From contig NZ_CP025803.1 of assembly GCF_003352065.1 (NCBI RefSeq), positions 1,612,001 to 1,676,000 of the forward strand: DNA of 64,000 nucleotides, read 5' to 3'. This DNA comes from Sulfitobacter sp. SK011 (GTDB lineage Bacteria > Pseudomonadota > Alphaproteobacteria > Rhodobacterales > Rhodobacteraceae). Shown one piece after another: positions 18,184 to 27,128 of the stretch (positions within the stretch are counted from its first letter, which is position 1; every line of letters starts with the position of its first letter). Made by a program: the position numbers and the translations under genes. Below the pieces are notes generated by a model. The model was given only the letters and a program-made list of their open reading frames with translations, had not been told where the DNA came from and did no database searches.

Positions 18184-19122
18184 ATGTTCACATTCGCAAT
18201 AAAACGATTTGCCCTTGCGGCGCTCATACTGGTGGTCGCGGTCACGGTCATGTTTTTGATGATCCGGGCGGTCCCCGGTGATCCGGTGACGATCATGCTG
18301 GGGCCGCGTGCCACGCCGGAACTCAAAGAACGGTTGATCGCCGAAATGGCGCTTGATCAGTCGCTGCCAAAGCAATTGTTGATCTTTTTCAGCGGCTTGC
18401 TACGCGGCGATATGGGGGTTGATGTTTTTTCAGGCCGATCGGTCACGACCATCGTCTTTGAACAACTTCCCCATACGCTCAAGCTAATTTTCTCTGCGAT
18501 TGCATGGTCTGCCGCACTTGGGATCGCCTTAGGTTGTTATGCTGCGGCGCATCCCAATACCTGGATCGACAGGGCCGCCGCCGCCATTTCCGTCAGCTTT
18601 ATCGCAGCCCCGGCCTTTGTTGTGGCCCTGCTGTCGCTGCTGGTCTTTGCGGTACAGTTACAGTGGTTTCCGGCGATTGGCGTAGGTGACGGGTTCTGGG
18701 ACGAGGTGCATCACCTTATCCTGCCTTCGCTGGCCATCGGGCTAAGCTGGGTGGGCTATATTGCGCGGCTGGTGCGCGCGTCGATGCTTGAGGTGCTGGG
18801 CGAAAATCACATCCGCACCGCCCGTGCCTTTGGCCTCAGCGAACGGCGGATCATCGGCATCTATGCCCTGCGCATCGCCATTTTGCCGGTGGTGACGGTG
18901 ATCGGTGTCGGCATGGGCTTTCTGCTGAGCTCCGCCGTGTTCACCGAGATCGTCTTTGCCCGCCCGGGGCTGGGCAAGCTGGTGATCGACAGCATCACGA
19001 CCCGCAATTATCCGATTGTGATGGGCGCTGTGCTGGTGTCGACGGCGCTGTTTGTGCTGTCCACAGCGCTTGCCGATCTGATCAATGCCATTCTAGATCC
19101 GCGCGCGCGGACCGCAAACTGA
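18184..19122 (+). CDS. ABC transporter permease, DppB type
   Basis: A 312-aa inner-membrane permease with about six transmembrane segments. The start 'MFTFAIKRFALAALILVVAV' and 'RAVPGDPVTIMLGPRATPE' are typical of the DppB half. The EAA loop is seen as 'ENHIRTARAFGLSERRIIGIYALR'. AAGGAG lies 5' of the ATG. It pairs with the DppC-type permease at 19135. Confidence 0.93.
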   Translation: MFTFAIKRFALAALILVVAVTVMFLMIRAVPGDPVTIMLGPRATPELKERLIAEMALDQSLPKQLLIFFSGLLRGDMGVDVFSGRSVTTIVFEQLPHTLKLIFSAIAWSAALGIALGCYAAAHPNTWIDRAAAAISVSFIAAPAFVVALLSLLVFAVQLQWFPAIGVGDGFWDEVHHLILPSLAIGLSWVGYIARLVRASMLEVLGENHIRTARAFGLSERRIIGIYALRIAILPVVTVIGVGMGFLLSSAVFTEIVFARPGLGKLVIDSITTRNYPIVMGAVLVSTALFVLSTALADLINAILDPRARTAN

Positions 19123-19134
19123 GGGGGGCGCAAG

Positions 19135-20013
19135 ATGACTGAGTTAACCGCAAACGCACCGAAAAGCCGGTCCGAACTGGCGCTGATCATTGCGGGCGTT
19201 GCCCGCGATCCGCTGGGCCTGATCGGCCTGCTGATTGTGGGGATCATCGTTTTGTCGGCCATTTTTGCATCATGGATCGTGCCCTATGATCCGGTTGCGA
19301 TGAACATTCCCGACCGGCTGGTCGGGCCATCATGGTCACATCTGCTGGGTACTGATCAACTGGGGCGTGACACATTCTCACGGGTGATCATGGGCGGACA
19401 GGTGGCACTGAAGGTCGCACTTCCGGCGATTTTTTCGGCGATGGCGATTGGCCTGACGCTGGGGATGATCGCGGGCTATGGGCCAAAGTGGCTTGATAAC
19501 CTGCTGATGTTGCTGTTCGACACGATCCGGTCCTTTCCGACGGTGATGTTTGCGCTGGCGGTGGTCGCACTGGTTGGCCCCAGCTTGCAGACGGTGGTTT
19601 TTGTGGTCATGGCGACCTCAATCCCGACCTATGGGCGGGTGGCCCGGACCCAGACGCTGACCCTGCGTAATAGTGAATTCATTCTGGCAGAACGTGCGAT
19701 GGGGGCCAGCACGGCCCGCATTCTGATCGTGCATATGCTGCCCAACATTATTGGTGTTCTGGCAGTGTTGGCAGCGATGGACATTCCCACCGTCATCGCG
19801 CTTGAGGCCGGATTGTCATTCCTTGGCCTTGGCGTCAAACCTCCAACCCCAAGCTGGGGTGTGCTGCTGAAAGACGGCTATGCGCTGATCCGTCAGACGC
19901 CATGGCTAGTTGTCGGGGGTGGTTTGCCGATCATTCTGGCGACCCTTGGCTTCACCTTTCTGGGAGAAAGCCTGCGGGATGTCGTGGACCCCAAATTGAG
20001 GAAGAACCGATGA
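19135..20013 (+). CDS. ABC transporter permease, DppC type
   Basis: A 292-aa permease. The N-terminal OppC-type segment precedes 'PYDPVAMNIPDRLVGPSWSH' and 'LLGTDQLGRDTFSRVIMGG', both standard for this half. The EAA loop is 'EFILAERAMGASTARILIVH'. It ends with ATGA overlap onto the first ATPase gene, indicating translational coupling. Confidence 0.93.
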   Translation: MTELTANAPKSRSELALIIAGVARDPLGLIGLLIVGIIVLSAIFASWIVPYDPVAMNIPDRLVGPSWSHLLGTDQLGRDTFSRVIMGGQVALKVALPAIFSAMAIGLTLGMIAGYGPKWLDNLLMLLFDTIRSFPTVMFALAVVALVGPSLQTVVFVVMATSIPTYGRVARTQTLTLRNSEFILAERAMGASTARILIVHMLPNIIGVLAVLAAMDIPTVIALEAGLSFLGLGVKPPTPSWGVLLKDGYALIRQTPWLVVGGGLPIILATLGFTFLGESLRDVVDPKLRKNR

Positions 20014-20987
20014 CCGAGACCTTGTTGGAAATCGACAGCCTGAGCGTGAACTATGAGACCGCGCGCGGGGATCTGAAAGCGTTGCGCGACATAACCTTTG
20101 ACGTGCGCAAAGGCGAGATTGTTGGTATCGTCGGCGAAAGCGGTTGCGGGAAATCGACACTGATCTCGGCCATTTTGCGGCTGGTTGCACCTAACACGCG
20201 GTTTCGCAAGGGCGAGGTTCGCTTCAAGGGTCAGAACCTGCTGCAAAACAGCGAACGTCAGATGCGGGGCCTGCGCGGCGGCGAAATTTCGATCGTGTTT
20301 CAGGACCCGATGCAGACGCATAATCCGGTGATTTCCATTGGCAAGCAGATGGTGGATATCCAGCACCGGTCGACGGCGTCAAAGGCTGAAAAGCTGGACA
20401 AGGCCGCGCAGATGCTGGCGGCGGTGGGTATCCCTGACCCCGTGGCGCGGCTGCGGCAGTTTCCGCATGAGTTTTCCGGCGGCATGCGCCAGCGGATCGC
20501 GATTGCGATGGCGCTAATGTCGGGCCCCGATCTGCTGATCGCGGATGAGCCGACCACGGCGTTGGATGCGACGCTTGAGGTGCAGATCATCGAGCGGCTG
20601 AAGGAGCTGCAGAAGGACGTCGGCTGTGCCATTCTGTTCATCTCGCATCATCTGGGCGTGATTGCGGAACTTTGTGATCGTGTGGTGGTCATGTATGCCG
20701 GTGCGGTGGTCGAAAGCGGCACGGTGCGCGAGATTTTTCACAATCCCAAACATCCCTATACCCGCCGTCTGATCGAATGCGACCCCGGCCATATCAAGGA
20801 ACGCGCGCGCATCCTGCCGACCATTCCGGGCGAGGTGCCCGACCTTGCGAACCTGCCCAAGGGCTGTATTTTTCGCGATCGTTGCGAACAGGCAATGGAC
20901 CGCTGCGCAACCATGCCGCCGCTGGCACGGCTGAGCGAGGGACACAATGCCGCCTGCTGGCTGAACCATGAAGAGGTACCGGCATGA
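20010..20987 (+). CDS. ABC transporter ATP-binding protein, DppD type
   Basis: A 325-aa ATPase. Walker A is GESGCGKS, the signature is 'FSGGMRQRIAIAMAL', Walker B is 'LLIADEPTTALD', and the C-terminal oligopeptide-transporter extension carries the Cys-rich 'GCIFRDRCEQAMDRCATMPP', which in family members can bind an Fe-S cluster. The start at 20010 overlaps the permease stop by 4 bp; the frame is open from 19902 but that part is inside the permease gene. Confidence 0.93.
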   Translation: MTETLLEIDSLSVNYETARGDLKALRDITFDVRKGEIVGIVGESGCGKSTLISAILRLVAPNTRFRKGEVRFKGQNLLQNSERQMRGLRGGEISIVFQDPMQTHNPVISIGKQMVDIQHRSTASKAEKLDKAAQMLAAVGIPDPVARLRQFPHEFSGGMRQRIAIAMALMSGPDLLIADEPTTALDATLEVQIIERLKELQKDVGCAILFISHHLGVIAELCDRVVVMYAGAVVESGTVREIFHNPKHPYTRRLIECDPGHIKERARILPTIPGEVPDLANLPKGCIFRDRCEQAMDRCATMPPLARLSEGHNAACWLNHEEVPA

Positions 20988-21913
20988 GCAATGTTCTGGA
21001 AGTTCGTGACCTGCAAACAAGCTATGGTCCGGTCAATGTGCTGGCCGGGGTCAGCTTTGACGTGGGCGAGGGCGAAACCTATGCGATGGTCGGCGAAAGC
21101 GGGTCGGGCAAGACAACTGTCATTCGTGCCATTGCCGGGCTGGCCCCGGCGCAGGGCGGATCGGTCAAATTTGAGGGTCGTGAAATTCGCGGGTTGAAAG
21201 AGCGCGATTTTCGCCCACTGCGCAAAGACATCGCGATGATGTTTCAGGACCCGACCGGGTCGCTGTCGCCGCGCCTGACCATCCGCAACCTGATCACCGA
21301 GCCTTACAAGATCCAAGGCATGAAAGACCGCGATCTGGACGCCGAGGCAAAGCGCCTGCTGGAACTGGTCAACCTGCCTGCGCATTTCGCGGATCGCTAT
21401 CCCTACCAGCTGTCCGGCGGGCAGGCGCGGCGCGTCGGTGTTGCGCGGGCACTGGCGCTGGAGCCCAAGCTGATTTTGGCCGATGAACCCACGGCGGGGC
21501 TCGATGTGTCGGTACAGGGTGAGCTTTTGAACTTGCTCAACGATCTGCGGGCGCGGTTGGGACTTTCAATGGTGATCATCACGCATAACCTGAATGTTGT
21601 GCGCCATGTCGCTGACCGAATGGGCGTCCTCTACCTTGGACGGCTGGTCGAGGAAGGCACGACGGAAGCGATTTTTCATACTCCCCGCCACCCCTACACG
21701 AACTGCCTGCTCAGCGCGAACCCGGAACCCGATCCCGATGCCCGGCTTGACCGGATCGCGCTGAAGGGCGAACCGCCCAGCCTGATCCAACGCCCATCGG
21801 GCTGCGAGTTCCGCGACCGTTGTCCGGTGGCCAGTGACGTCTGTACCGCTGTTCCGGCATGGGCTACGGATGGCGGCCATGGCGTGCGATGTCTGACGCC
21901 CCTGAATTCCTGA
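20984..21913 (+). CDS. ABC transporter ATP-binding protein, DppF type
   Basis: A 309-aa second ATPase. Walker A is GESGSGKT, the signature is 'LSGGQARRVGVARAL', Walker B is 'LILADEPTAGLD', with the C-terminal 'GCEFRDRCPVASDVCTAVPA'. It overlaps the DppD-type gene by ATGA. Both ATPases energise the importer encoded immediately upstream. Confidence 0.93.
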   Translation: MSNVLEVRDLQTSYGPVNVLAGVSFDVGEGETYAMVGESGSGKTTVIRAIAGLAPAQGGSVKFEGREIRGLKERDFRPLRKDIAMMFQDPTGSLSPRLTIRNLITEPYKIQGMKDRDLDAEAKRLLELVNLPAHFADRYPYQLSGGQARRVGVARALALEPKLILADEPTAGLDVSVQGELLNLLNDLRARLGLSMVIITHNLNVVRHVADRMGVLYLGRLVEEGTTEAIFHTPRHPYTNCLLSANPEPDPDARLDRIALKGEPPSLIQRPSGCEFRDRCPVASDVCTAVPAWATDGGHGVRCLTPLNS

Positions 21914-21923
21914 AAGAACGACA

Positions 21924-23552
21924 ATGACCGCATCGATCCTGTACCACAACGGCCCCATTCTGACGATGGATGACCAGAATTCAGTGGCCGGGGCCGTGCT
22001 GACCATTGGTGACAGAATTGCCGGAGTTGGCCGGTTGGATGACCTGCGTCAGAAGGCACCTGACGGGACTGAAGAGGTTGATCTGCGAGGGCAGACGATG
22101 ATCCCGGCGTTCATTGATCCGCATGGGCATTTCCCCGATCCTGGATTTATCACGCTGTTTCGCGTTGATCTGTCGTCGGGGCTGCGTGGGGATTGCGCGG
22201 ATATTCCGACAGCACTCGCACGGCTTGCCGCAAAGGCTGCCCAGACGCCCAAGGGCGAATGGGTCATGGGCGTTCTTTTTGACAACACCACAATCGCCGA
22301 GCGGCGCATGCCCACCCGCGCGGAACTCGATAGCGTATCGACGGAGCATCCGATCTGGGTCTTGCATGCGTCCGGCCACAATGGCGTGGCAAATTCGATG
22401 ACCCTGGACATGCGCGGAATTGACGAAGCCAGCCCCGACCCCGTGGGCGGGCGTTTCGGGCGGGATCCAGTCACTGGTCGCCTGACCGGATTGATTGAGG
22501 GTCTTTCGGCCATGGGGGCGATGGGCGATACCGACTTTCTGATCGACCGAGAAAGGTTCTGGCAAGGCTTTGACGCAACACGCGATGAATATCTATCTTA
22601 TGGTGTGACAGCCGCCCAGAATGCCTGGGCCACCCGCGCACTGCTGGATCACTTCAACAGCAGGTCTGTAGATGACGATCCGGGCATTGACCTCACGGTG
22701 TTACCCATTGGCGAACTGGAACCTGAACTCAGTCAGGGCGCGTCGGCGATGCACCGCCTTGCCAATCCGCATTTCACCCTTGGCCCGCGCAAGCTTTTTG
22801 CGGACGGGGCATTTCAATTGCAAACGGCATATCTGCGGGACCGCTATCACCGGCCCATAAATCCGCAGGCACCATGCGGTATGCCCTATATGACGGCGCA
22901 GGAACTGACCGCTCAGGTACACAAACTGCATGACCTCGGGTTCCAGATCCATTGCCATTGCAATGGCGATGCGGGTGCCGATCTGTTCCTTGATGCAGTA
23001 GCCAGCGCGTTGAAGGCCAATCCGCGTGACGACCATCGCCATACGGTTATTCATGGCCAGTTGCTGCACGATGATCAGCTTGCCCGCATGGCCAAGCTTG
23101 GCGTCACGGTCAGCTTCTTTTCAGCGCATATCCATTTCTGGGGTGATCGTCATGCCGACACGTTTCTGGGGCCTGAGCGGGCCGCAGGCATTTCGCCAGC
23201 CGGGGCCGCCGAGCGGCATGGGGTCAGGTTCACCCTGCACAACGATGCCTCTGTCACGCCGACCCGCCCCATCCATCTCGCGCATTGTGCGGTGAACAGG
23301 ATGACGGCGACGGGACAGGTTCTGGGCCCGGATCAGAGAATTTCGGTCCTGTCAGCCTTGCGTGCCCAGACCATCGACGCCGCATGGCAGGTGTTTCAAG
23401 AGCATCAGCGCGGTTCTATTGAGATCGGTAAGTTGGCTGATTTTGCGGTGTTGAACCAAAACCCTCTGGATACGACAAATACACTGCTGGCGACGGTGGC
23501 CATCCGTACCATCAGGCATGGTAAAACCGTTTTCCGGAAATCCAGTAATTAG
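21924..23552 (+). CDS. YtcJ-type metal-dependent amidohydrolase
   Basis: A 542-aa amidohydrolase-superfamily enzyme. The N-terminal metal motif is 'MIPAFIDPHGHFPD'; other conserved pieces are 'HASGHNGVANS', 'FQIHCHCNGDAG' and the C-terminal 'QTIDAAWQVFQEHQRGSIEIGKLADFAVL'. The family removes N-formyl, N-acyl or similar groups. It is the last gene of the hydrolase-importer operon and likely processes the same substrate. Its TAG stop is at the boundary of an IS element: the first two bases are the TA target duplication and the last is the first base of the element. Confidence 0.88.
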   Translation: MTASILYHNGPILTMDDQNSVAGAVLTIGDRIAGVGRLDDLRQKAPDGTEEVDLRGQTMIPAFIDPHGHFPDPGFITLFRVDLSSGLRGDCADIPTALARLAAKAAQTPKGEWVMGVLFDNTTIAERRMPTRAELDSVSTEHPIWVLHASGHNGVANSMTLDMRGIDEASPDPVGGRFGRDPVTGRLTGLIEGLSAMGAMGDTDFLIDRERFWQGFDATRDEYLSYGVTAAQNAWATRALLDHFNSRSVDDDPGIDLTVLPIGELEPELSQGASAMHRLANPHFTLGPRKLFADGAFQLQTAYLRDRYHRPINPQAPCGMPYMTAQELTAQVHKLHDLGFQIHCHCNGDAGADLFLDAVASALKANPRDDHRHTVIHGQLLHDDQLARMAKLGVTVSFFSAHIHFWGDRHADTFLGPERAAGISPAGAAERHGVRFTLHNDASVTPTRPIHLAHCAVNRMTATGQVLGPDQRISVLSALRAQTIDAAWQVFQEHQRGSIEIGKLADFAVLNQNPLDTTNTLLATVAIRTIRHGKTVFRKSSN

Positions 23553-23890
23553 GCTCCAGACTCATTGATTTAAAGCCAGAACAAGACGGTGGCTGCGAGC
23601 GCGATGGCGGACAGGAACACTTTGGGGCTTCTGTCGTAACGCGTGGCCATGCGTCTCCAGTCTTTCAAGCGTCCGAACATGATCTCGATCCGGTTGCGCC
23701 GTTTGTAGCGACGCTTGTCGTATTTGATGGGCTTGTCGCGTGACTTCCGCCCCGGGATGCAGGGCGTTATTCCCTTGACTACAAGGGCCTCACGGAACCA
23801 ATCCGCATCATATCCTCGGTCACCCAAGAGCCAGTCGGCGGCGGGCAGGCTATTTACCAAAGCCCTGGCCCCGGTATAGTCGCTGACCCA

Positions 23891-23929
23891 CTGCCCGACA
23901 GTCGAAACGACGTTTCGATGAGAGGGGGG
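23891..23929 (+). repeat. Palindromic insert, copy B
   Basis: A ~39-bp unit inserted in the transposase after 'FFMTAG'. It starts CTGCCCGACAGTCG, has an inner hairpin CGAAACG-a-CGTTTCG, and ends CGATGAGAGGGGGG. It is the inverse-orientation partner of the copy at 24013-24051: the outer arms match with one difference, while the inner hairpin differs in sequence but keeps its pairing. Confidence 0.7.
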
Positions 23930-24012
23930 CCGGCGGTCATGAAGAACCGGATCGGCCGCCCACTTGCATCGGTGACGGCATGCAGCTTTGTGTTCATACC
24001 GCCTTTCGTTCG

Positions 24013-24051
24013 CCCCCCCTCTCATCGCTATAAACAGCGACTGCCGGGCAG
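24013..24051 (-). repeat. Palindromic insert, copy A
   Basis: Read on the minus strand it begins CTGCCCGGCAGTCG, has an inner hairpin CGCT-gtttat-AGCG, and ends CGATGAGAGGGGGGG. It interrupts the transposase between 'GRGRLI' and 'GRTKGG' of the expected protein. It lies 83 bp from copy B in opposite orientation. Confidence 0.7.
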
Positions 24052-24613
24052 TGATCAGACGTCCACGGCCCCCTTTTTTAACCGCAGGCTCGAGGCCGTG
24101 CGGTGCGCTTTGAGGTAGGTTGCGTCGATTGAGATCGTCTTCTTGTCAGGTGCCTCGGCAGCCAGCCCCGTCATGATCCGCGCGAATACCCCCATGTCGC
24201 TCCACCGCTTCCATCGGTTGTACAGGGTCTTCGCCGGTCCGTAATCGGCAGGCGCATCACTCCATCACAACCCATTGCGATTGATGAAGATAATGCCACT
24301 GAGCACGCGCCGGTCATCAACGCGGGGCACACCATGGCTCTTCGGAAAGTATGGCCGAAGCCGCGCCATTTGCTCGTCGTTCAGCCAGAAAAGATTGCTC
24401 ATCATACCCCCTTAAGCTTGGGAGCTTGAATCATGCGGCCAGAACAGCCTCAAGTCGATTAATGGGTCCAGACCCTAGCTCTTTGGTCTTCTCAATCTTG
24501 CTGTTTTGCACCTTTGCCTCAACCGGGCAGGGTTGACACAAACCGCTCAAGCCCGCTCAGGTATCACTGTCGGCCAGAAGGTGCCCAAGTCGCGCGTCGC
24601 AGAGTTCTGCACG

Positions 24614-25342
24614 TCACCTGAGGTTCGGTTTTCCCAACCGCCTTACATCATGCCGGATCGCGCGATAGACCTTGCGACCCCATTCAGCATATATCTTTGG
24701 ACCGGGGTGAAACCCGCCCGGGCTCATGAGCGACGCATCAGGTTCAAAGTCCATTTCGACAAAACGATACCTTGTTCGACCCGCGACAAGTCTGCGCAGC
24801 GCGCGATCAAACCGAAGCGCCTGCGCACCCACCACCCAGCGGAGCGGTTGGGGCAATAGCGGAAAATATTGCATCCGGGGAATACCGGAGACACAGATGA
24901 CGTCCGGCTGAAACCTGGCCTCTAAGATTTGCAGCAAAGTCGAGAACCGCCGCAACCAGACGGATAGTGGTACAAGAGTGGTGATATCATTGACACCGAG
25001 TGAAACAGAAACGACATCAAATTTTTTCTGCGGGCTTGCTTGCAGGCGGGCAATCATGTCCGCCGTCGTGGCACCGGTCTTTGCATCAACGGTCCAATGG
25101 ACAGTGTTCGTTTGTGACAACCTTTTTCGCATGTGGCCCAGCAGCGCTTCCTCCTGATGGGACGTTCCAACACCCGTTGCAGAACTGTCGCCGACGATCA
25201 AAAGTCGCAGGACCGGGCCTTGCCCGCTTACGCCTTCACGGCGTCCAGATGGATCAGGCAATCGTAACGCCAAGCGCCGGACGGTTACGGCTTGTACGGC
25301 CAAGATCGGAAACAAAAGAATGCGCGCTGCAATATCAAGCAT
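24614..25342 (-). CDS. SGNH/GDSL-family hydrolase
   Basis: A 242-aa esterase/lipase-fold protein. Block I is 'LRLLIVGDSSATGVGTSHQE' (nucleophile Ser in GDSS), block III is 'VSLGVNDITTL' (Asn) and block V is 'SPGGFHPGPKIYAEWG' (His). The N-terminus 'MLDIAARILLFPILAVQAVTV' is one hydrophobic anchor. The ATG at 25342 has GGAGG 6 nt upstream, so the 25 extra residues of the longer frame from 25417 are unlikely. Members deacylate lipids or sugars. The gene stands alone beside the IS element; the substrate is unknown. Confidence 0.88.
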   Translation of the reverse strand: MLDIAARILLFPILAVQAVTVRRLALRLPDPSGRREGVSGQGPVLRLLIVGDSSATGVGTSHQEEALLGHMRKRLSQTNTVHWTVDAKTGATTADMIARLQASPQKKFDVVSVSLGVNDITTLVPLSVWLRRFSTLLQILEARFQPDVICVSGIPRMQYFPLLPQPLRWVVGAQALRFDRALRRLVAGRTRYRFVEMDFEPDASLMSPGGFHPGPKIYAEWGRKVYRAIRHDVRRLGKPNLR

Positions 25343-25997
25343 CTTGGCCTCCGGCACTGGGATTTTATGTTCGCAAAAGAAAGAGCGGACATCTGGGCTG
25401 CATTTCAAAGTTTCCAATTGTTTCCTGCGATGGCCAAACGTGTTGACACTATTTTAATAGCTGGGATCGCGACGCCTGGAATTGACGATTATCAAGGGGG
25501 CGAACGCATTTTTGGCGTCTCAACCTGCGCGTATGTTCGCAGCGTGTTGAAATCCGTACGGCCTCCGGTTGGCTCGCAAATTGTTGCACGGGGGGCCGAA
25601 CCGAAAACAAACGGCAGGCTGGGTATACCGAATGCTTTGGCTGGCGTCGGCTGCAAAATGTACAAGTCAACGTGCCTGAGGCACCGTTTTTCTGCGGCAA
25701 ATCCGGGGCGAGGCCGGGCGGTCGATGCGGATCAGATTTGAGCGTGCGAAGTTTCGCACCCCAAACCGAACAAAGAAGGGCAAGGGGTGCGCAGAACGAT
25801 GATATTACTGCCTGAAATATCTATAATTATTAAACCAACCAACCGCTGCAGCATTGATAAGTGTCAATCGACATGCTTCGGTTTTTCTTTACTAATCTGC
25901 GTCGAGGCGGTTTTCTTGATGCACAAGAGCACAGACGACATCTGTTTTCTTTCATCTGAACAGCAAGACAAGCCTTTTTGGCAGGATTTGAGACGAT
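25343..25997. other. 655-bp stretch without a recognised gene
   Basis: Open frames exist (for example on + to 25741), but their products look like nothing known and lack ribosome sites. A hairpin GTGCGAA-gt-TTCGCAC is at 25744-25759. The last ~190 bp are AT-rich compared with the rest and probably hold the promoter of the CheB-CheR gene. Low coding quality fits a decayed accessory region. Confidence 0.4.
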
Positions 25998-27128
25998 ATG
26001 GCGCGCAAGACATCAAAACCCGCAGCAAAAGGCAAACCCAGGCCCACCCGTACACCGATCACAAAGACGAAAGCTACTGCGAAGGGCGACGGTCCTGTCC
26101 CTGTCGTCGGTTTGGGTGCTTCTGCAGGAGGTCTCCAAGCTTACGGTGCTTTTCTCGACGCAGTTCCGGCTGACTGTGGTGCTGCGTTCGTCTTGGTTCA
26201 TCATGTGGATCCGGATCACAAGAGCCTCATGGCAGATCTTTTGGCCAAACATACGGCAATGCCCGTGGTGTTGGCCCAGGATCAAAGCCAGGTTCAGGCC
26301 GATCATGTCTATGTCATTCCCCCGAACAAATACCTGGAGATCAAGAAGGGGATGCTGCACCTGTCGGACCCAACTGACCGTCGCGGCACACGCCTGCCGA
26401 TTGATTTATTTCTACGGTCATTGGCCATGGACCTGGGCCAGAACGCCATCGGGGTTATTCTGTCAGGAACCGGCAGCGATGGATCAGCCGCCATTCGCGA
26501 GATCAAGGAACAGAGCGGCATTGTTCTGGTGCAAGAGCCCACCGAGGCCCAACATGACGGAATGCCGCGCAACGCAATTGCGACAGGAGCCGTCGATTAC
26601 GTCGTGCCAGTTGCCAAGATGCCTGAAATCATCACCAACTACATCCGCCACCCTTTCATTCAAAACGGCGTGGCCAAAAAGGTGCTTGGTGAGAATGCCA
26701 AGGACTCGCTGGAGGAGATCATTGCCGTTCTGAAGGCACATTCCCCGATCAATTTCGAACTCTACAAAGATGGTACGCTGCTGCGCCGGATCGAGCGGCG
26801 GATGGCACTGCGCCACATGGAAAATTCGGGCGACTACCTTGCGCTATTGAAGGACTCGGCAGAAGAGGCGCGTAGTCTCTGTGCCGACATTCTGATCAGC
26901 GTAACATCTTTTTTCCGCGACAAAGACGCATTTGATTATCTGGAAAAGAACGTCATTGAGGGATTGGTCAAGTCCCATGACGCAGGGCATCCGGTGCGGA
27001 TCTGGGTTCCGGGATGTGCGACGGGCGAAGAAGCCTATTCGCTCGCTATGCTGGTGATCGAGAAAATATCGACGCTTCGCAAGGATGTGAAGGTGCAACT
27101 CTTTGCTTCGTGGCCCGAAAGATCATAG
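25998..27128 (+). pseudogene. CheB-CheR fusion protein, truncated at the CheR domain
   Basis: 376 codons remain of what is normally a 1000-aa-plus CheB-CheR-PAS(-kinase) protein. Present: a basic N-terminal tail, the CheB methylesterase domain (residues ~35-220; 'GLGASAGGLQA', 'LVHHVDPDHKSLMADLL', 'LSGTGSDGSAA'), the CheR N-terminal helix domain ('LLRRIERRMALRHME') and the start of the SAM-binding fold ('WVPGCATGEEAYSLAM'). The sequence leaves the family at 'VQLFA' (expected 'TDID' next) and ends after a short unrelated 'SWPERS'. The CheB half could still fold, but the CheR half cannot work. The break coincides with that of the facing CFA synthase fragment. Confidence 0.85.

Larger units (their letters stand above)
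23570..24402 (-). pseudogene. IS5-family transposase, disrupted
   Basis: The first frame starts 'MSNLFWLNDEQMARLRPYFP' at 24402 and reaches 'INRNGL' before a TGA at 24265-24267, where relatives continue '(R/Q)W.DAPADYG'. It resumes to 'TYLKAHRTASSLRLKKG', where the A-rich slip site (TTAAAAAAG) marks the usual -1 frameshift into the second frame. The second frame contains two inserts of about 37 and 38 bp (around 24013-24051 and 23891-23929) which shift the frame between them and restore it afterwards. The DDE C-terminal part ('LLGDRGYDADWFREALV', 'RNRIEIMFGRLKDWRRMATR') is intact. The gene is non-functional as written. Confidence 0.85.
23552..24475 (-). mobile_element. IS5-family (IS427-like) insertion sequence, inactive
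   Basis: A 924-bp element. Its imperfect terminal repeats (GGCTCCAGACTCATTGATT at the left; GGGTCTGGACCCATTAATC read inward from the right) match at about 13 of 19 positions. It is flanked by TA on both sides (23550-23551 and 24476-24477), the target duplication of the IS427 group. It carries a two-frame transposase on the minus strand. Subtracting two ~38-bp inserts inside the gene leaves about 849 bp, a normal size for this group. The transposase has a stop codon in its first half, so autonomous movement is unlikely. Confidence 0.85.

Noticed and set aside
23895-24051. Invertible DNA switch formed by the two inverted repeats
   Set aside because: The repeats sit in a dead transposase, the DNA between them is in the normal orientation, and no recombinase is nearby, so insertion of a small repeat is the simpler reading.
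25292-25741. 149-aa frame near the SGNH gene
   Set aside because: It overlaps the SGNH start region on the other strand, has no ribosome site and resembles no family.
25744-25759. GTGCGAA-gt-TTCGCAC as a LexA or other operator
   Set aside because: It does not match the alphaproteobacterial LexA site (GTTC-N7-GTTC) and is over 230 bp from the nearest start; noted only as a hairpin.
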